A stretch of DNA of 24,182 nucleotides, from IMG/VR virus record IMGVR_UViG_3300014838_000079, positions 1 through 24,182 of that record; one strand, written 5' to 3'. The position numbers and the translations under genes are program-made. The notes under the pieces are model-generated. The model ran no database searches. It was given only the letters and a program-made list of their open reading frames with translations, and was not told the origin of the DNA. Shown one piece after another: positions 1 to 6,302 of the stretch (positions are counted from its first letter, which is position 1; every line of letters begins with the position of its first letter). Source of the stretch: a virus.

Positions 1-6
1 CAGAAA

Positions 7-534
7 ATGACGACGCCGTACCTTTTTGACTTCATGAATGACAAGCCGAATGCCTCAAATTCTAACGATAAGGCACCAAGGTTAAACGATAATGGGGTAG
101 GTGGTATGAAGACTCCAGTTAAGAAAAAAAAACGCACTGTGGCCAAAATAACGATGAATTCACAATTTAGTGAGGGAAAGGTCTTAATTGACCTTCCTTT
201 GAAAACTGTGAGTGAAGCGAATTGTTTTGAGCCTTGGCAAGTCAAGCATGGAAGGCATAAAGAGCAAAAAAGGATCGTTTCTTTAGCTCTTAAGCCCCTG
301 AAAGACAAAGTTAAATTGCCGTGTAAAATATTTCTTACTAGGTTAGCGCCTCATGAGCTTGATACTTTTGACAATTTGCCCATGAGTATGAAATATATTG
401 TCGATGCCATATGTGAGATAATCACAGGCGAATATAGAGCCGGTAAAGCCGACAGCGATAAGAGAATATCCATTGGTTGCGATCAAATAAAAAGTCAGGC
501 TTATGGCGTTAGAGTTGAAATAACGTTTACCTAG
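7..534 (+). CDS. RusA-like Holliday-junction resolvase (putative)
   Basis: 175 aa. The C-terminal half carries an acidic pattern seen in phage RusA-like endonucleases: Asp119, then Asp122-Asn123 in FDNLPMSMKYIVDAI, Asp133, and Asp149/Asp151 in ADSDKRI, ending in a beta-strand (GVRVEITF). RusA enzymes are dimeric nucleases that cut four-way junctions using such clustered aspartates; in phages they resolve recombination or replication branches before packaging. The first 45 residues are low-complexity and basic (a KKKKR run), so the true start may be internal; Met34 and Met50 are candidates. The GroES gene follows 29 bp downstream on the same strand. The family call rests on motif spacing only. 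Confidence 0.5.
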   Translation: MTTPYLFDFMNDKPNASNSNDKAPRLNDNGVGGMKTPVKKKKRTVAKITMNSQFSEGKVLIDLPLKTVSEANCFEPWQVKHGRHKEQKRIVSLALKPLKDKVKLPCKIFLTRLAPHELDTFDNLPMSMKYIVDAICEIITGEYRAGKADSDKRISIGCDQIKSQAYGVRVEITFT

Positions 535-563
535 AAAAACGATAATATCGGAGTTTAAATAAA

Positions 564-800
564 ATGTTGAAACCAGTTGGAAAAAGAATTATTGTAAAGC
601 CGGTTGAAATTAAAGCCGGAAGTCTAATAGTCACAAACGCTAAACCTTCGCAATATACTGTCATGGCAATAGGCGATGAAGTGACTAAAGTAATGCCGAA
701 CGATATTATATATCTCGAAAAGCATTATGGGGCTGAAATCGAGCATGAAAAAGAGAAGTTTTTAGTGATTGAGGAAGGAAGCATTTTAGCGAAAGTTTAA
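564..800 (+). CDS. groES: Phage GroES-type co-chaperonin (short)
   Basis: 78 aa, aligning by eye along its length with GroES/Cpn10: start KPVGKRIIVKPVE, mobile-loop segment GSLIVTNAKPSQ (residues 19-30) retaining a hydrophobic tripeptide for GroEL docking, strand YTVMAIGDE, and C-terminus EEGSILAKV. Bacterial GroES is about 95 aa. The shortfall lies in the mobile loop and especially in the roof hairpin, where GDEVTKVMPNDII replaces a stretch about nine residues longer. T4 gp31 also lacks the roof hairpin, giving the larger GroEL cavity needed by its capsid protein. GGAG lies 11 nt upstream of the ATG. It probably caps host GroEL in the cytoplasm. Confidence 0.88.
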   Translation: MLKPVGKRIIVKPVEIKAGSLIVTNAKPSQYTVMAIGDEVTKVMPNDIIYLEKHYGAEIEHEKEKFLVIEEGSILAKV

Positions 801-844
801 TCCGCCAAAATGCTTTATTTAAGTTTACTTTTTGCTCATTTATG

Positions 845-1060
845 TTAGTTGCTTATTCTTCCACTATGTGAAATGTTAAACCAACTTGTTACAGGTAAAT
901 GATGCTTAACTTCTAAACAACTATCAGAATATAATTTTTGCTCAACCTTGCCAGAATGATTTAAATTAATTGTGATAGTTGGCTTAAAAAATGAAATTAT
1001 AAAACAAAATATCAGGCAATTTATTGCAAATTTTATGATATTAATTATTGAGGCATTCAT
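845..1060 (-). CDS. Small membrane-anchored protein, unknown
   Basis: 71 aa on the minus strand. I chose the ATG at 1060 because AAGGTG sits about 6 nt upstream; a GTG at 1069 is the alternative. Residues 5-27 form one hydrophobic helix (NIIKFAINCLIFCFIISFF), followed by a short polar tail. The protein is probably inserted in the inner membrane with a single span. No family is recognised. It is the last of three minus-strand genes read away from the divergent region near 1.7 kb. Confidence 0.4.
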   Translation of the reverse strand: MNASIINIIKFAINCLIFCFIISFFKPTITINLNHSGKVEQKLYSDSCLEVKHHLPVTSWFNISHSGRISN

Positions 1061-1107
1061 GTTATTCACCTTATTTTTATTGTTTTTTTTAATCGTTTGT
1101 TTTTTTA

Positions 1108-1377
1108 TTAAAAGTATTTTACTCGTCCGTTTTTTTGAATTTTAGCAATTAATTTTAATGGACTTGTTTTAATTTTAATTAATGCATCATGTAATAAATT
1201 AAGCTTTATTCTAGTCAAACGATCATCTTTTAGGGGATATTCCCAAATAATGTCGCCTTTTAGTATTTCATAAGTAAAACCAGATGATAAGATCACTTTT
1301 TCAAAGTCTTTCATAAAATCATCTATTGCTACTTTCGACATATCTTTCAAAACGCTAGGTTCGATTAGATCAATCAT
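1108..1377 (-). CDS. Hypothetical protein, 89 aa
   Basis: 89 aa, minus strand, ATG at 1377 preceded by AAGGAT 5 nt upstream. It starts with an amphipathic helical region (VLKDMSKVAIDDFMKDFEKVIL) and continues with a probable beta-hairpin (FTYEILKGDIIWEYPL) and a basic C-terminal half. No family is recognised. It sits between two other small minus-strand genes, probably one early or regulatory transcript starting near 1664. Confidence 0.5.
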   Translation of the reverse strand: MIDLIEPSVLKDMSKVAIDDFMKDFEKVILSSGFTYEILKGDIIWEYPLKDDRLTRIKLNLLHDALIKIKTSPLKLIAKIQKNGRVKYF

Positions 1378-1448
1378 TTTCTATCCTTTTTTGGTTTAAA
1401 ACTTATCGTTGCCCCCCAAAAAAAGAGAGAGGCAAAGGAAGCATTAAA

Positions 1449-1640
1449 CTACGTGAGATAAAACCTTGCGGTTGCCTCGTCAATAGGTTCGACGCCTATC
1501 AGCCAACCATTAAAGTTATATTTCTCGATCGAAAAGCGCCCTGAAATAAAAACTATGTAATAAGAAAATTCTCCTTCCATGAATTGAAGAACAGGTTTTC
1601 CTTTTTTAACTTTCTCTATTAACTTGTCGATCTTTGTCAT
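1449..1640 (-). CDS. Hypothetical protein, 63 aa
   Basis: 63 aa from the ATG at 1640 (AAGGAT 6 nt upstream). A longer TTG-initiated version from 1679 would start upstream of the probable transcription start, so it is unlikely. The N-terminus is a basic helix (KIDKLIEKVKKGKPVLQF), then a predicted beta-rich segment (YYIVFISGRFSIEKYNF, WLIGVEPI). No family is recognised. It is the promoter-proximal gene of the minus-strand cluster, just downstream of the 10-bp repeat array, a position often held by a repressor or another early phage gene; no helix-turn-helix is obvious. Confidence 0.5.
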   Translation of the reverse strand: MTKIDKLIEKVKKGKPVLQFMEGEFSYYIVFISGRFSIEKYNFNGWLIGVEPIDEATARFYLT

Positions 1641-1670
1641 TTCATATCCTTTTGTTTGATATATGCCTAT

Positions 1671-1699
1671 ATTGTGCAATATAAGCCAATATAAGTCAA
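1671..1699 (-). promoter_or_regulatory. Sigma70-like promoter for the minus-strand cluster
   Basis: On the minus strand the -35 TTGACT (1699-1694) and -10 CACAAT (1676-1671) are separated by 17 nt. Transcription would start near 1664, about 24 nt before the ATG at 1640. The match is five of six at -35 and four of six at -10. Confidence 0.5.
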
Positions 1700-1716
1700 C
1701 ACAAGTTAATCACAAC
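1677..1716. repeat. Four tandem 10-bp repeats over the divergent promoter region
   Basis: Four consecutive decamers read caatataagc, caatataagt, caacacaagt and taatcacaac. The first two differ at one base, the later ones drift. A 10-bp period puts each copy on the same face of the helix, as expected for cooperative binding by a repressor or activator, for example a ribbon-helix-helix protein. The array covers the -35 element and spacer of the minus-strand promoter. Confidence 0.55.
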
Positions 1717-1754
1717 CCTTAATTCATAGACAAAAACCCTCTTCCCCTGTTACC

Positions 1755-1783
1755 TTGACTAAATGTTTTTTTTTATTTAGTTT
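1755..1783 (+). promoter_or_regulatory. Weak candidate promoter upstream of terS
   Basis: TTGACT (1755-1760) is a good -35, but at 17-nt spacing the -10 is only TAGTTT (1778-1783, three of six). The AT-rich stretch up to 1800 offers other -10-like hexamers at poor spacing. It is the only plausible + strand start in the divergent gap before the packaging operon. Confidence 0.3.
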
Positions 1784-1813
1784 GATGATAATAATATTAT
1801 AGGAGTAGAAATA

Positions 1814-2242
1814 ATGGTTAGGCCCCGTGTATTTGCATATTCAACCGCGAAGATGATTGAGCTTGGACAAGAAATGGTCGAATTTGTTAACGAAAACATA
1901 GAAGATATCCTACATTTATCGGAGTGGTATACGATCGAAAAAGGCTATACTTATAATGAGTGGAAAAACTTTATACAAATAGCGGAGTTCCTTCCGTATT
2001 ACGAGCAAGCACTTAAAATCATAGGTAAGAAATATGTCAATAAAAACAGCAACGTTAGGGACAAAATCTCTGACAGATGGCAAAGGATCTACTTCCCCGA
2101 CCTCCGCGAGCAAGAAGATAAAGACGCCGACGATAACGAGCTTCGCAAAGCTACCGCCCTTAAAAGCGAAGCTAGAGCTATTGAGCAAGAAAAACAGAAA
2201 GTCTTAAAAGAAGTTCAGAGGAACAAGAGGAAGCCCAAATAA
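1814..2242 (+). CDS. terS: Terminase small subunit (putative)
   Basis: 142 aa, with AGGAG 9 nt upstream of the ATG. The protein is mainly alpha-helical: helices around residues 15-40 and 45-75 (EWYTIEKGYTYNEWKNFI, AEFLPYYEQALKIIGKKY), an acidic linker, and a basic coiled-coil tail (residues 110-142, ending QRNKRKPK). The pattern of a helical core with EWY, W and YYE aromatic positions and a WQRIYFPDLRE segment fits phage DNA-packaging small subunits, which form rings that recognise the packaging site and hand DNA to TerL. It lies first in the packaging operon, upstream of terL, which supports the call. Confidence 0.65.
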   Translation: MVRPRVFAYSTAKMIELGQEMVEFVNENIEDILHLSEWYTIEKGYTYNEWKNFIQIAEFLPYYEQALKIIGKKYVNKNSNVRDKISDRWQRIYFPDLREQEDKDADDNELRKATALKSEARAIEQEKQKVLKEVQRNKRKPK

Positions 2243-2632
2243 ATGAAATGTGGCTTTGCTAATGGGGATTGTGTTCTTGATTTCTACAATCGAACTTCCG
2301 GTGGCCATAGAGCATGTAAAATTCATTATGAAGGATATGAAAGAATGAAAGATGAAGTTAAATTCTCACTAAGATTGCCCCTATGCATAGCTAAAATGAT
2401 AGATAAGAATTGTAAAGCTAGTGCAGGTAATATCTCAAGAAACACATGGATATTAGAGGCAATCGACAAAAGTTTAAAGGATATCAAAATGGTTAAAGAT
2501 AGCGAGAAAAGACAGAAAGGTATTCAATCTATTTTTAAGAAAGAATTTAAGAGAGTTGCTGAAGCGAAAGAGAAGAAGGGATTAAAGCTTACTCCTCTTC
2601 AAAAGAAAGTTGTTAAGAGAGCTTCTAAATGA
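2243..2632 (+). CDS. Arc-like ribbon-helix-helix protein with Cys/His N-terminus
   Basis: 129 aa, beginning immediately after the terS stop. Residues 37-75 look like an Arc/MetJ ribbon-helix-helix fold: strand VKFSLRLP, helix CIAKMIDKNC, turn, then ISRNTWILEAIDKSLKDI. The N-terminal 35 residues carry C3, C10, C26 and H29, a possible zinc knuckle. The C-terminus is a Lys-rich helix. An internal ATG at 2345 has a better ribosome-binding site (AAGGA) and would yield the Arc domain alone. Such proteins are DNA-binding transcription regulators; the inference from motif is moderate. Confidence 0.5.
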   Translation: MKCGFANGDCVLDFYNRTSGGHRACKIHYEGYERMKDEVKFSLRLPLCIAKMIDKNCKASAGNISRNTWILEAIDKSLKDIKMVKDSEKRQKGIQSIFKKEFKRVAEAKEKKGLKLTPLQKKVVKRASK

Positions 2633-3006
2633 CAAGATGCCAACATTGTAATAAGCTTACTCATTGTGAGCATTTAGTTGTTTATTATGCTCCTAACGAG
2701 CATGGAAAAGTAAGCGAGCTGACCGATTCTGTTAATTGGTTATTTCCTTTTCAGTATCCTGGAAATGATCCTTATTTACACCACAACGAATACGGTCGGC
2801 TAAAGTGTGGAGATATTTACATACACTTTAGAGTTCAACCCCCGGAAAAAACAAAATCTAAGGCACCAAAGAAAATAAAATATAAACCATCAAAAGAAGA
2901 ATATACTCAAGAGTCTGCAAGAGACGATGCTGCCGATTATGGTCCAGAAGGAAAACCTAAAAAATTAGCAGTAATTAAATTAGGACCTAAAAAAAAGCTG
3001 AATTAG
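2629..3006 (+). CDS. Zinc-knuckle protein, probable -1 frameshifted C-terminus
   Basis: 125 aa in the unshifted frame, starting with an ATGA overlap on the previous stop. The N-terminus has CQHCNKLTHCEH, a likely zinc site. The middle is Tyr/Trp-rich and the end is Lys-rich (KTKSKAPKKIKYKP). The in-frame stop at 3004 follows an A8 run. A -1 slip on A-AAA-AAG (2991-2997) opens a frame ending AELAKAYSHMKKHGG at a TAA at 3042-3044, directly before the next ATG at 3045. The longer product (about 138 aa) tiles the operon exactly, so the unshifted end may be incomplete. Function unknown. Confidence 0.55.
   Translation: MTRCQHCNKLTHCEHLVVYYAPNEHGKVSELTDSVNWLFPFQYPGNDPYLHHNEYGRLKCGDIYIHFRVQPPEKTKSKAPKKIKYKPSKEEYTQESARDDAADYGPEGKPKKLAVIKLGPKKKLN
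2991..2997 (+). promoter_or_regulatory. Candidate -1 ribosomal frameshift site A-AAA-AAG
   Basis: The heptamer is the type used by E. coli dnaX, here in the right register (zero-frame codons AAA AAG). TAGGACC, a Shine-Dalgarno-like stretch, lies 5-10 nt upstream. Only a weak hairpin (AGCT-gaatt-AGCT) follows. After the slip the reading frame runs to 3044. Confidence 0.4.
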
Positions 3007-3044
3007 CTAAAGCATATTCGCACATGAAAAAACACGGTGGATAA

Positions 3045-3323
3045 ATGTTAGGATTAAGTGAATCAGAAACAAAAGAGCTGAAAGATCAGCAATATCAATA
3101 CAATCTTAGACAATCTCAGATTTTACAAGAAAATTATCAATGCAATTGTAGGAATATCGGTAAAAACGGAATGGCTTGTGATGATACATTATATTTTTGT
3201 GAAAAATGTGAAAAATCAGATGAGTTAAATAACTTTGAAAAAAATGGAGCACAACAAGATGTAAATTCTGATTATGTTAAAATGTGTTGTGGAATTGATG
3301 AAAATGAATTAGGCAAAATATGA
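3045..3323 (+). CDS. Cys-rich hypothetical protein, 92 aa
   Basis: 92 aa, preceded by GGTGGATAA just before the ATG. It opens with a Gln-rich helix (KELKDQQYQYNLRQSQILQ), then clustered cysteines (CNC, C45, CEKCEKS) that could bind zinc, and an acidic tail with a CC pair. It overlaps the next gene by the four bases ATGA. No family is recognised; a structural zinc-ribbon role is possible but not shown. Confidence 0.5.
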   Translation: MLGLSESETKELKDQQYQYNLRQSQILQENYQCNCRNIGKNGMACDDTLYFCEKCEKSDELNNFEKNGAQQDVNSDYVKMCCGIDENELGKI

Positions 3324-3577
3324 CCATGATCCCTCCTCGCATAAAGAAGCTCCCTAATCTTCACAAGCCTAAAGGCTATGTACAAAAGCCTCAGATGTCA
3401 TCTAGCAATAGCAATCGTTCGCTCTATATGGGTGGAGCTAAGATGATCTACGACGGGATTAAAGACGTTTTTGAAGGGGAAGCCGAAAATATGAATCCAT
3501 ATTCCAACGAAAACTATCAACAACAAACAGATAAAATGATGGCAAAAATGAAAAACTTCAGGAATCAAAAATTATGA
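3320..3577 (+). CDS. Hypothetical protein, 85 aa
   Basis: 85 aa, translationally coupled on both sides (ATGA at 3320, ATGA at 3574). The N-terminus is Pro/Lys-rich and probably disordered (PPRIKKLPNLHKPKGYVQKP). The middle has a short helical segment (GGAKMIYDGIKDVFEG) and the end is Asn/Gln/Lys-rich. No family is recognised. Its place between terS and terL suggests a small accessory protein of the packaging operon. Confidence 0.45.
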   Translation: MTMIPPRIKKLPNLHKPKGYVQKPQMSSSNSNRSLYMGGAKMIYDGIKDVFEGEAENMNPYSNENYQQQTDKMMAKMKNFRNQKL

Positions 3578-3870
3578 AAAAACTGGCTTTACTTTTGATG
3601 TGTCAATCAGCTTTACATGCTTCAGATTTTAGTGATTACAAACATTGTTATACCCAGAATCGGTTTTTTTACGAACACTATTTAGGGACGGATGACCAAC
3701 TTACGACTCTAGGTCGTTTGCATTTGCTTGGGTTACGCTATCTTATTGATATGAGACTAGAGGATCAAAACGCTATTTATGATGATTCCTGCGAGTTATA
3801 TGATACTTATTTTGGCGATCAATATCTAACAGATGAATTCCACAGAAAATACGTGCCTCACAATGAGTGA
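3574..3870 (+). CDS. Small exported protein with signal peptide
   Basis: 98 aa. Residues 1-17 form a classical Sec signal: MKK, then a hydrophobic core LALLLMCQSALH, with likely cleavage after LHA (residues 15-17). The mature part (about 80 aa) is rich in Tyr, Asp and His, with Cys25 and Cys70 that could pair in the periplasm. Its 3' end overlaps the start of terL. An exported protein inside the terminase operon is unusual; possibilities include superinfection exclusion or another host-altering accessory gene. No family is recognised. Confidence 0.5.
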   Translation: MKKLALLLMCQSALHASDFSDYKHCYTQNRFFYEHYLGTDDQLTTLGRLHLLGLRYLIDMRLEDQNAIYDDSCELYDTYFGDQYLTDEFHRKYVPHNE

Positions 3871-4588
3871 TGAATATATCCCAACGCAAGAGCAACTCAA
3901 CAATACTCTGTGGCGTCTAACCAACCTCTATTACATTGCAGATAAAAACGGCAATGAAGTCCTATTTAATCTCAATTGGGCGCAACTTGAATTATACGAA
4001 AGGGAATGGCATCAAATGCTTGTGCTTAAGGCACGGCAAATTGGCGTTACTACCTATTTTTCAATAAAATATTTGGATGATTGCTTTTGGCATAGCAACA
4101 CAAATGCTGGCATCATAGCGCATCGAAAAGAAGATGCCGAAGATATCTTTAAAAAAAAGGTAAAATACGCTTATGACAGAATGCCCTCATGGACTAGAAC
4201 CTTTAACTCGGCAACAAACGATAGAAGTGGAGAGCTTGCTTTTGACAATGGAAGCTCTTATCGCGTGTCTACAGGATTTCGCTCAGGAACATATCAGCGA
4301 TTGCTTGTGTCCGAGTTCGGTAAGATATGCGCAAAATCACCTGATGTCGCTAAAGAGATTGTTACAGGCTCACTCAACACTGTGTCTACAGATCAAATCA
4401 TTGCTATCGAATCCACAGCAGAGGGACGATCCGGCTATTTTTATGAATACTGTCAAACAGCCCAAGCCATTCAACAATCAGGAAGAGAATTAACTCCAAT
4501 GGATATGAGATTTTTCTTCTTTCCATGGTTCGATGAACCGGGATATAGATTAAAAAAATTGAAGGATAATTCTATAATAGAGGAATGA
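3863..4588 (+). CDS. terL: Terminase large subunit, N-terminal ATPase part
   Basis: 241 aa from the ATG at 3863; an in-frame ATG at 3833 is also possible, and neither has a strong ribosome-binding site. It contains the packaging ATPase motor: Walker A variant KARQIGVTT (residues 56-64), Walker B LLVSEFG with catalytic Glu151, and coupling motif IESTAEG (182-188). It then follows the usual TerL path to FFFPWFDEPGYRL. There the reading frame departs from the family and stops at 4586-4588, on the start codon of the HNH gene. The nuclease half is encoded 3' of that gene at 5063-5899. Either two polypeptides assemble or an RNA event restores the protein. Confidence 0.85.
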   Translation: MSDEYIPTQEQLNNTLWRLTNLYYIADKNGNEVLFNLNWAQLELYEREWHQMLVLKARQIGVTTYFSIKYLDDCFWHSNTNAGIIAHRKEDAEDIFKKKVKYAYDRMPSWTRTFNSATNDRSGELAFDNGSSYRVSTGFRSGTYQRLLVSEFGKICAKSPDVAKEIVTGSLNTVSTDQIIAIESTAEGRSGYFYEYCQTAQAIQQSGRELTPMDMRFFFFPWFDEPGYRLKKLKDNSIIEE

Positions 4589-5088
4589 AAACATGTCCTC
4601 AGTGCAATTTGCATAAACCAAAATTATTGAAATCAAAAGGAATATGCGTTAATTGCAATTCCAATAATTGGTACAAAGAAAATAGATCGAGCGTGTTGAT
4701 CCGTACTAGGAAGTATGGGTTAGAAAAGACGAGAAAGAAAAGAAAACTTCCTCTTGATCACCCTAGATTGATAGGGGAATTCGGTAAAGGTCATTTGACC
4801 AAACATGGATATCGTTATATAAATAAGATAGGACATCCTAATGCTATCAATACAGGAAATGGAAGAGCCAGAATTTATGAACATACTTTTGTCATGTCCC
4901 AGCATTTAGGACGACCACTAAAGAAAAATGAATCTGTTCACCATAAGAATGGTATACGGGATGACAATAGGATTGAAAACCTTGAATTATGGCATAAGGG
5001 TCAACCAATCGGGCAACGATTACAAGATAAGATAGAATGGGCTAAACAATTTCTCCAAGAGTATGGCTATGATATCAAGAAACAATGA
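4585..5088 (+). CDS. HNH homing endonuclease inserted in terL
   Basis: 167 aa. An N-terminal zinc ribbon (CPQC near residue 4, CVNC near 21) precedes a basic linker and an HNH_3-type domain ending SVHHKNGIRDDNRIENLELW (residues 117-136), with His119-His120, Asn128 and Asn132. HNH homing enzymes nick cognate genes lacking the insert, and repair copies the insert in. The ATG overlaps the terL N-part stop (ATGA), and its 3' end overlaps the terL C-part start by 26 bp. The ORF fills the whole insert, leaving no room for a group I intron core, so this is a free-standing type splitting the gene. Confidence 0.85.
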   Translation: MKTCPQCNLHKPKLLKSKGICVNCNSNNWYKENRSSVLIRTRKYGLEKTRKKRKLPLDHPRLIGEFGKGHLTKHGYRYINKIGHPNAINTGNGRARIYEHTFVMSQHLGRPLKKNESVHHKNGIRDDNRIENLELWHKGQPIGQRLQDKIEWAKQFLQEYGYDIKKQ

Positions 5089-5899
5089 CATAGTTATCAG
5101 CAAAGAAACAAATGAATATTTAGATCAGATCGAGTTAGAGCGTCAAAGAAAGATTGACGAGGAGCAAAGACGATGGTATGAGATGAAACTTAAAATGCTC
5201 GGCGATTCTATGAAGCAAGAATATCCTAGCACGCCTAAAGAAGCTTTTGAAAGCGCTAACGAAGGTCTATATTATGGGTTTCAACTTAGCAAGATTAGGA
5301 GCAATGGCAATGTCTGTGCCGTTCCTTATGATGACAGTTTGCTTGTGCATACCGCTTGGGATATTGGCCTGGATGATTTTACGGCTATTTGGTGCTTTAC
5401 TTTGGGACGTGGAGGACAAGTATCAATAATAAACTATTACGAAAATTGGGACGAGGGAGCAGCGCATTATTGTGATTGGCTTAATAAACAGAAATACAGA
5501 TTTGGACGTCATATCTTCCCTCATGATGCGAGAAAAAGAGACGCTGGCTCTAAGACACAGTATCTTGACTATGTTACGCCGCTCCTCGACGGCAAGTTTG
5601 TCGTACTGGACATCAAGGAGTGCGACAAATTGGAAGGTATCCAAACAGTCAGATCAATGCTATCACGCTGTGTATTCGATGAACAAAAAACGTCGAAGGG
5701 CTTTAAACACCTGGAAGCTTACAAAAAGGTTTGGGATGATAGGCTCGGATGTTATAAAAACACACCATTGCATGATGAGCATTCTCACGCGGCCGACAGC
5801 TTTAGATATCTCGCTGTAGGACTTAAAGCACTAGAGCGTAAAGATGGAAGAGGTGCTGATGAAGACATTAAAGCAGTGAATAAGTATTACGGTTTATGA
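5063..5899 (+). CDS. terL: Terminase large subunit, C-terminal nuclease part
   Basis: 278 aa. It resumes the TerL alignment at DIVISKETNEYLDQIE, then WYEMK and KQEYPSTPKEAF, and enters the RNase H-fold nuclease: AWDIGLDDF with Asp100 and Asp104/105, HIFPHDA with Asp155, and HSHAADSFRYL with Asp245. This domain cuts concatemeric DNA with two metals at the start and end of packaging. The first residues (MAMISRN) overlap the HNH gene in another frame and are probably not ancestral TerL. Both terL parts lie in the same reading frame of the window. The start is likely coupled to translation of the HNH gene. Confidence 0.85.
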   Translation: MAMISRNNDIVISKETNEYLDQIELERQRKIDEEQRRWYEMKLKMLGDSMKQEYPSTPKEAFESANEGLYYGFQLSKIRSNGNVCAVPYDDSLLVHTAWDIGLDDFTAIWCFTLGRGGQVSIINYYENWDEGAAHYCDWLNKQKYRFGRHIFPHDARKRDAGSKTQYLDYVTPLLDGKFVVLDIKECDKLEGIQTVRSMLSRCVFDEQKTSKGFKHLEAYKKVWDDRLGCYKNTPLHDEHSHAADSFRYLAVGLKALERKDGRGADEDIKAVNKYYGL

Positions 5900-5969
5900 T
5901 CAATGGCTTGGGCAATGCAGTGGTTCCTCAGCAAGCGAAAAAAGCGTTCCAAATCCTAATGGGTTTAAT

Positions 5970-6302
5970 ATGAAGAAATGTAAAGTCTGTGGAAAAGATC
6001 ATAAAGCATCTTATCATCTAGCGAATAAGATATCAGCTAAAGGATATCCAGTTTCTCAAAAAGGCTATAAGACGGCTCACGAGGAAACCAGCAAAAAAGA
6101 AAAAGCAAAGTTTCCCCGTAAAGATTACACTAGGCTCAAACATATGGATGAAACAATACCCGATGATGAGCTAATTGGCAAGAATAGCAAGTCCGGAAAG
6201 ATCACGGTCAGCAAGAAAGTGCCCAAGAAATTGAGAGCTGAAGTTGCTTTTCATGAGAAGGTTGAAAGCAAGAAGTTAAGGAAGAAAAAGAAGAATGAAT
6301 AA
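5970..6302 (+). CDS. Lys-rich hypothetical protein with zinc motif
   Basis: 110 aa, about a quarter lysine. It starts MKKCKVCGKDHKASYHLANK, where CxxC and two histidines could bind zinc. The rest is highly basic and probably disordered, apart from a more conserved-looking IPDDELIGKNSKSGKITVSKKV segment. It overlaps the next gene by 8 bp. No family is recognised; a nucleic-acid-binding role is inferred from charge only. Confidence 0.5.
   Translation: MKKCKVCGKDHKASYHLANKISAKGYPVSQKGYKTAHEETSKKEKAKFPRKDYTRLKHMDETIPDDELIGKNSKSGKITVSKKVPKKLRAEVAFHEKVESKKLRKKKKNE

Noticed and set aside
1410-1440. TTGCC/GGCAA hairpin between two minus-strand genes as a terminator
   Set aside because: The stem is only 5-7 bp with a long loop and the T-run lies inside the loop, not after the stem.
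1916-2188. Minus-strand ORF opposite terS
   Set aside because: Shadow of the terS frame with no start signal and skewed composition.
4149-4159. Second A-AAA-AAG frameshift site, inside terL
   Set aside because: It lies in the middle of the conserved ATPase domain and the -1 frame stops after a few codons, so it shows the heptamer can occur by chance in this AT-rich genome.
4540-5090. Group I intron in terL like the one in the capsid gene
   Set aside because: The HNH ORF fills almost the entire insert and no P1, P7 or P9 hallmarks could be drawn.
5903-5959. 18-codon ORF after terL (MAWAMQWFLSKRKKRSKS)
   Set aside because: No ribosome-binding site and too short to support without conservation.
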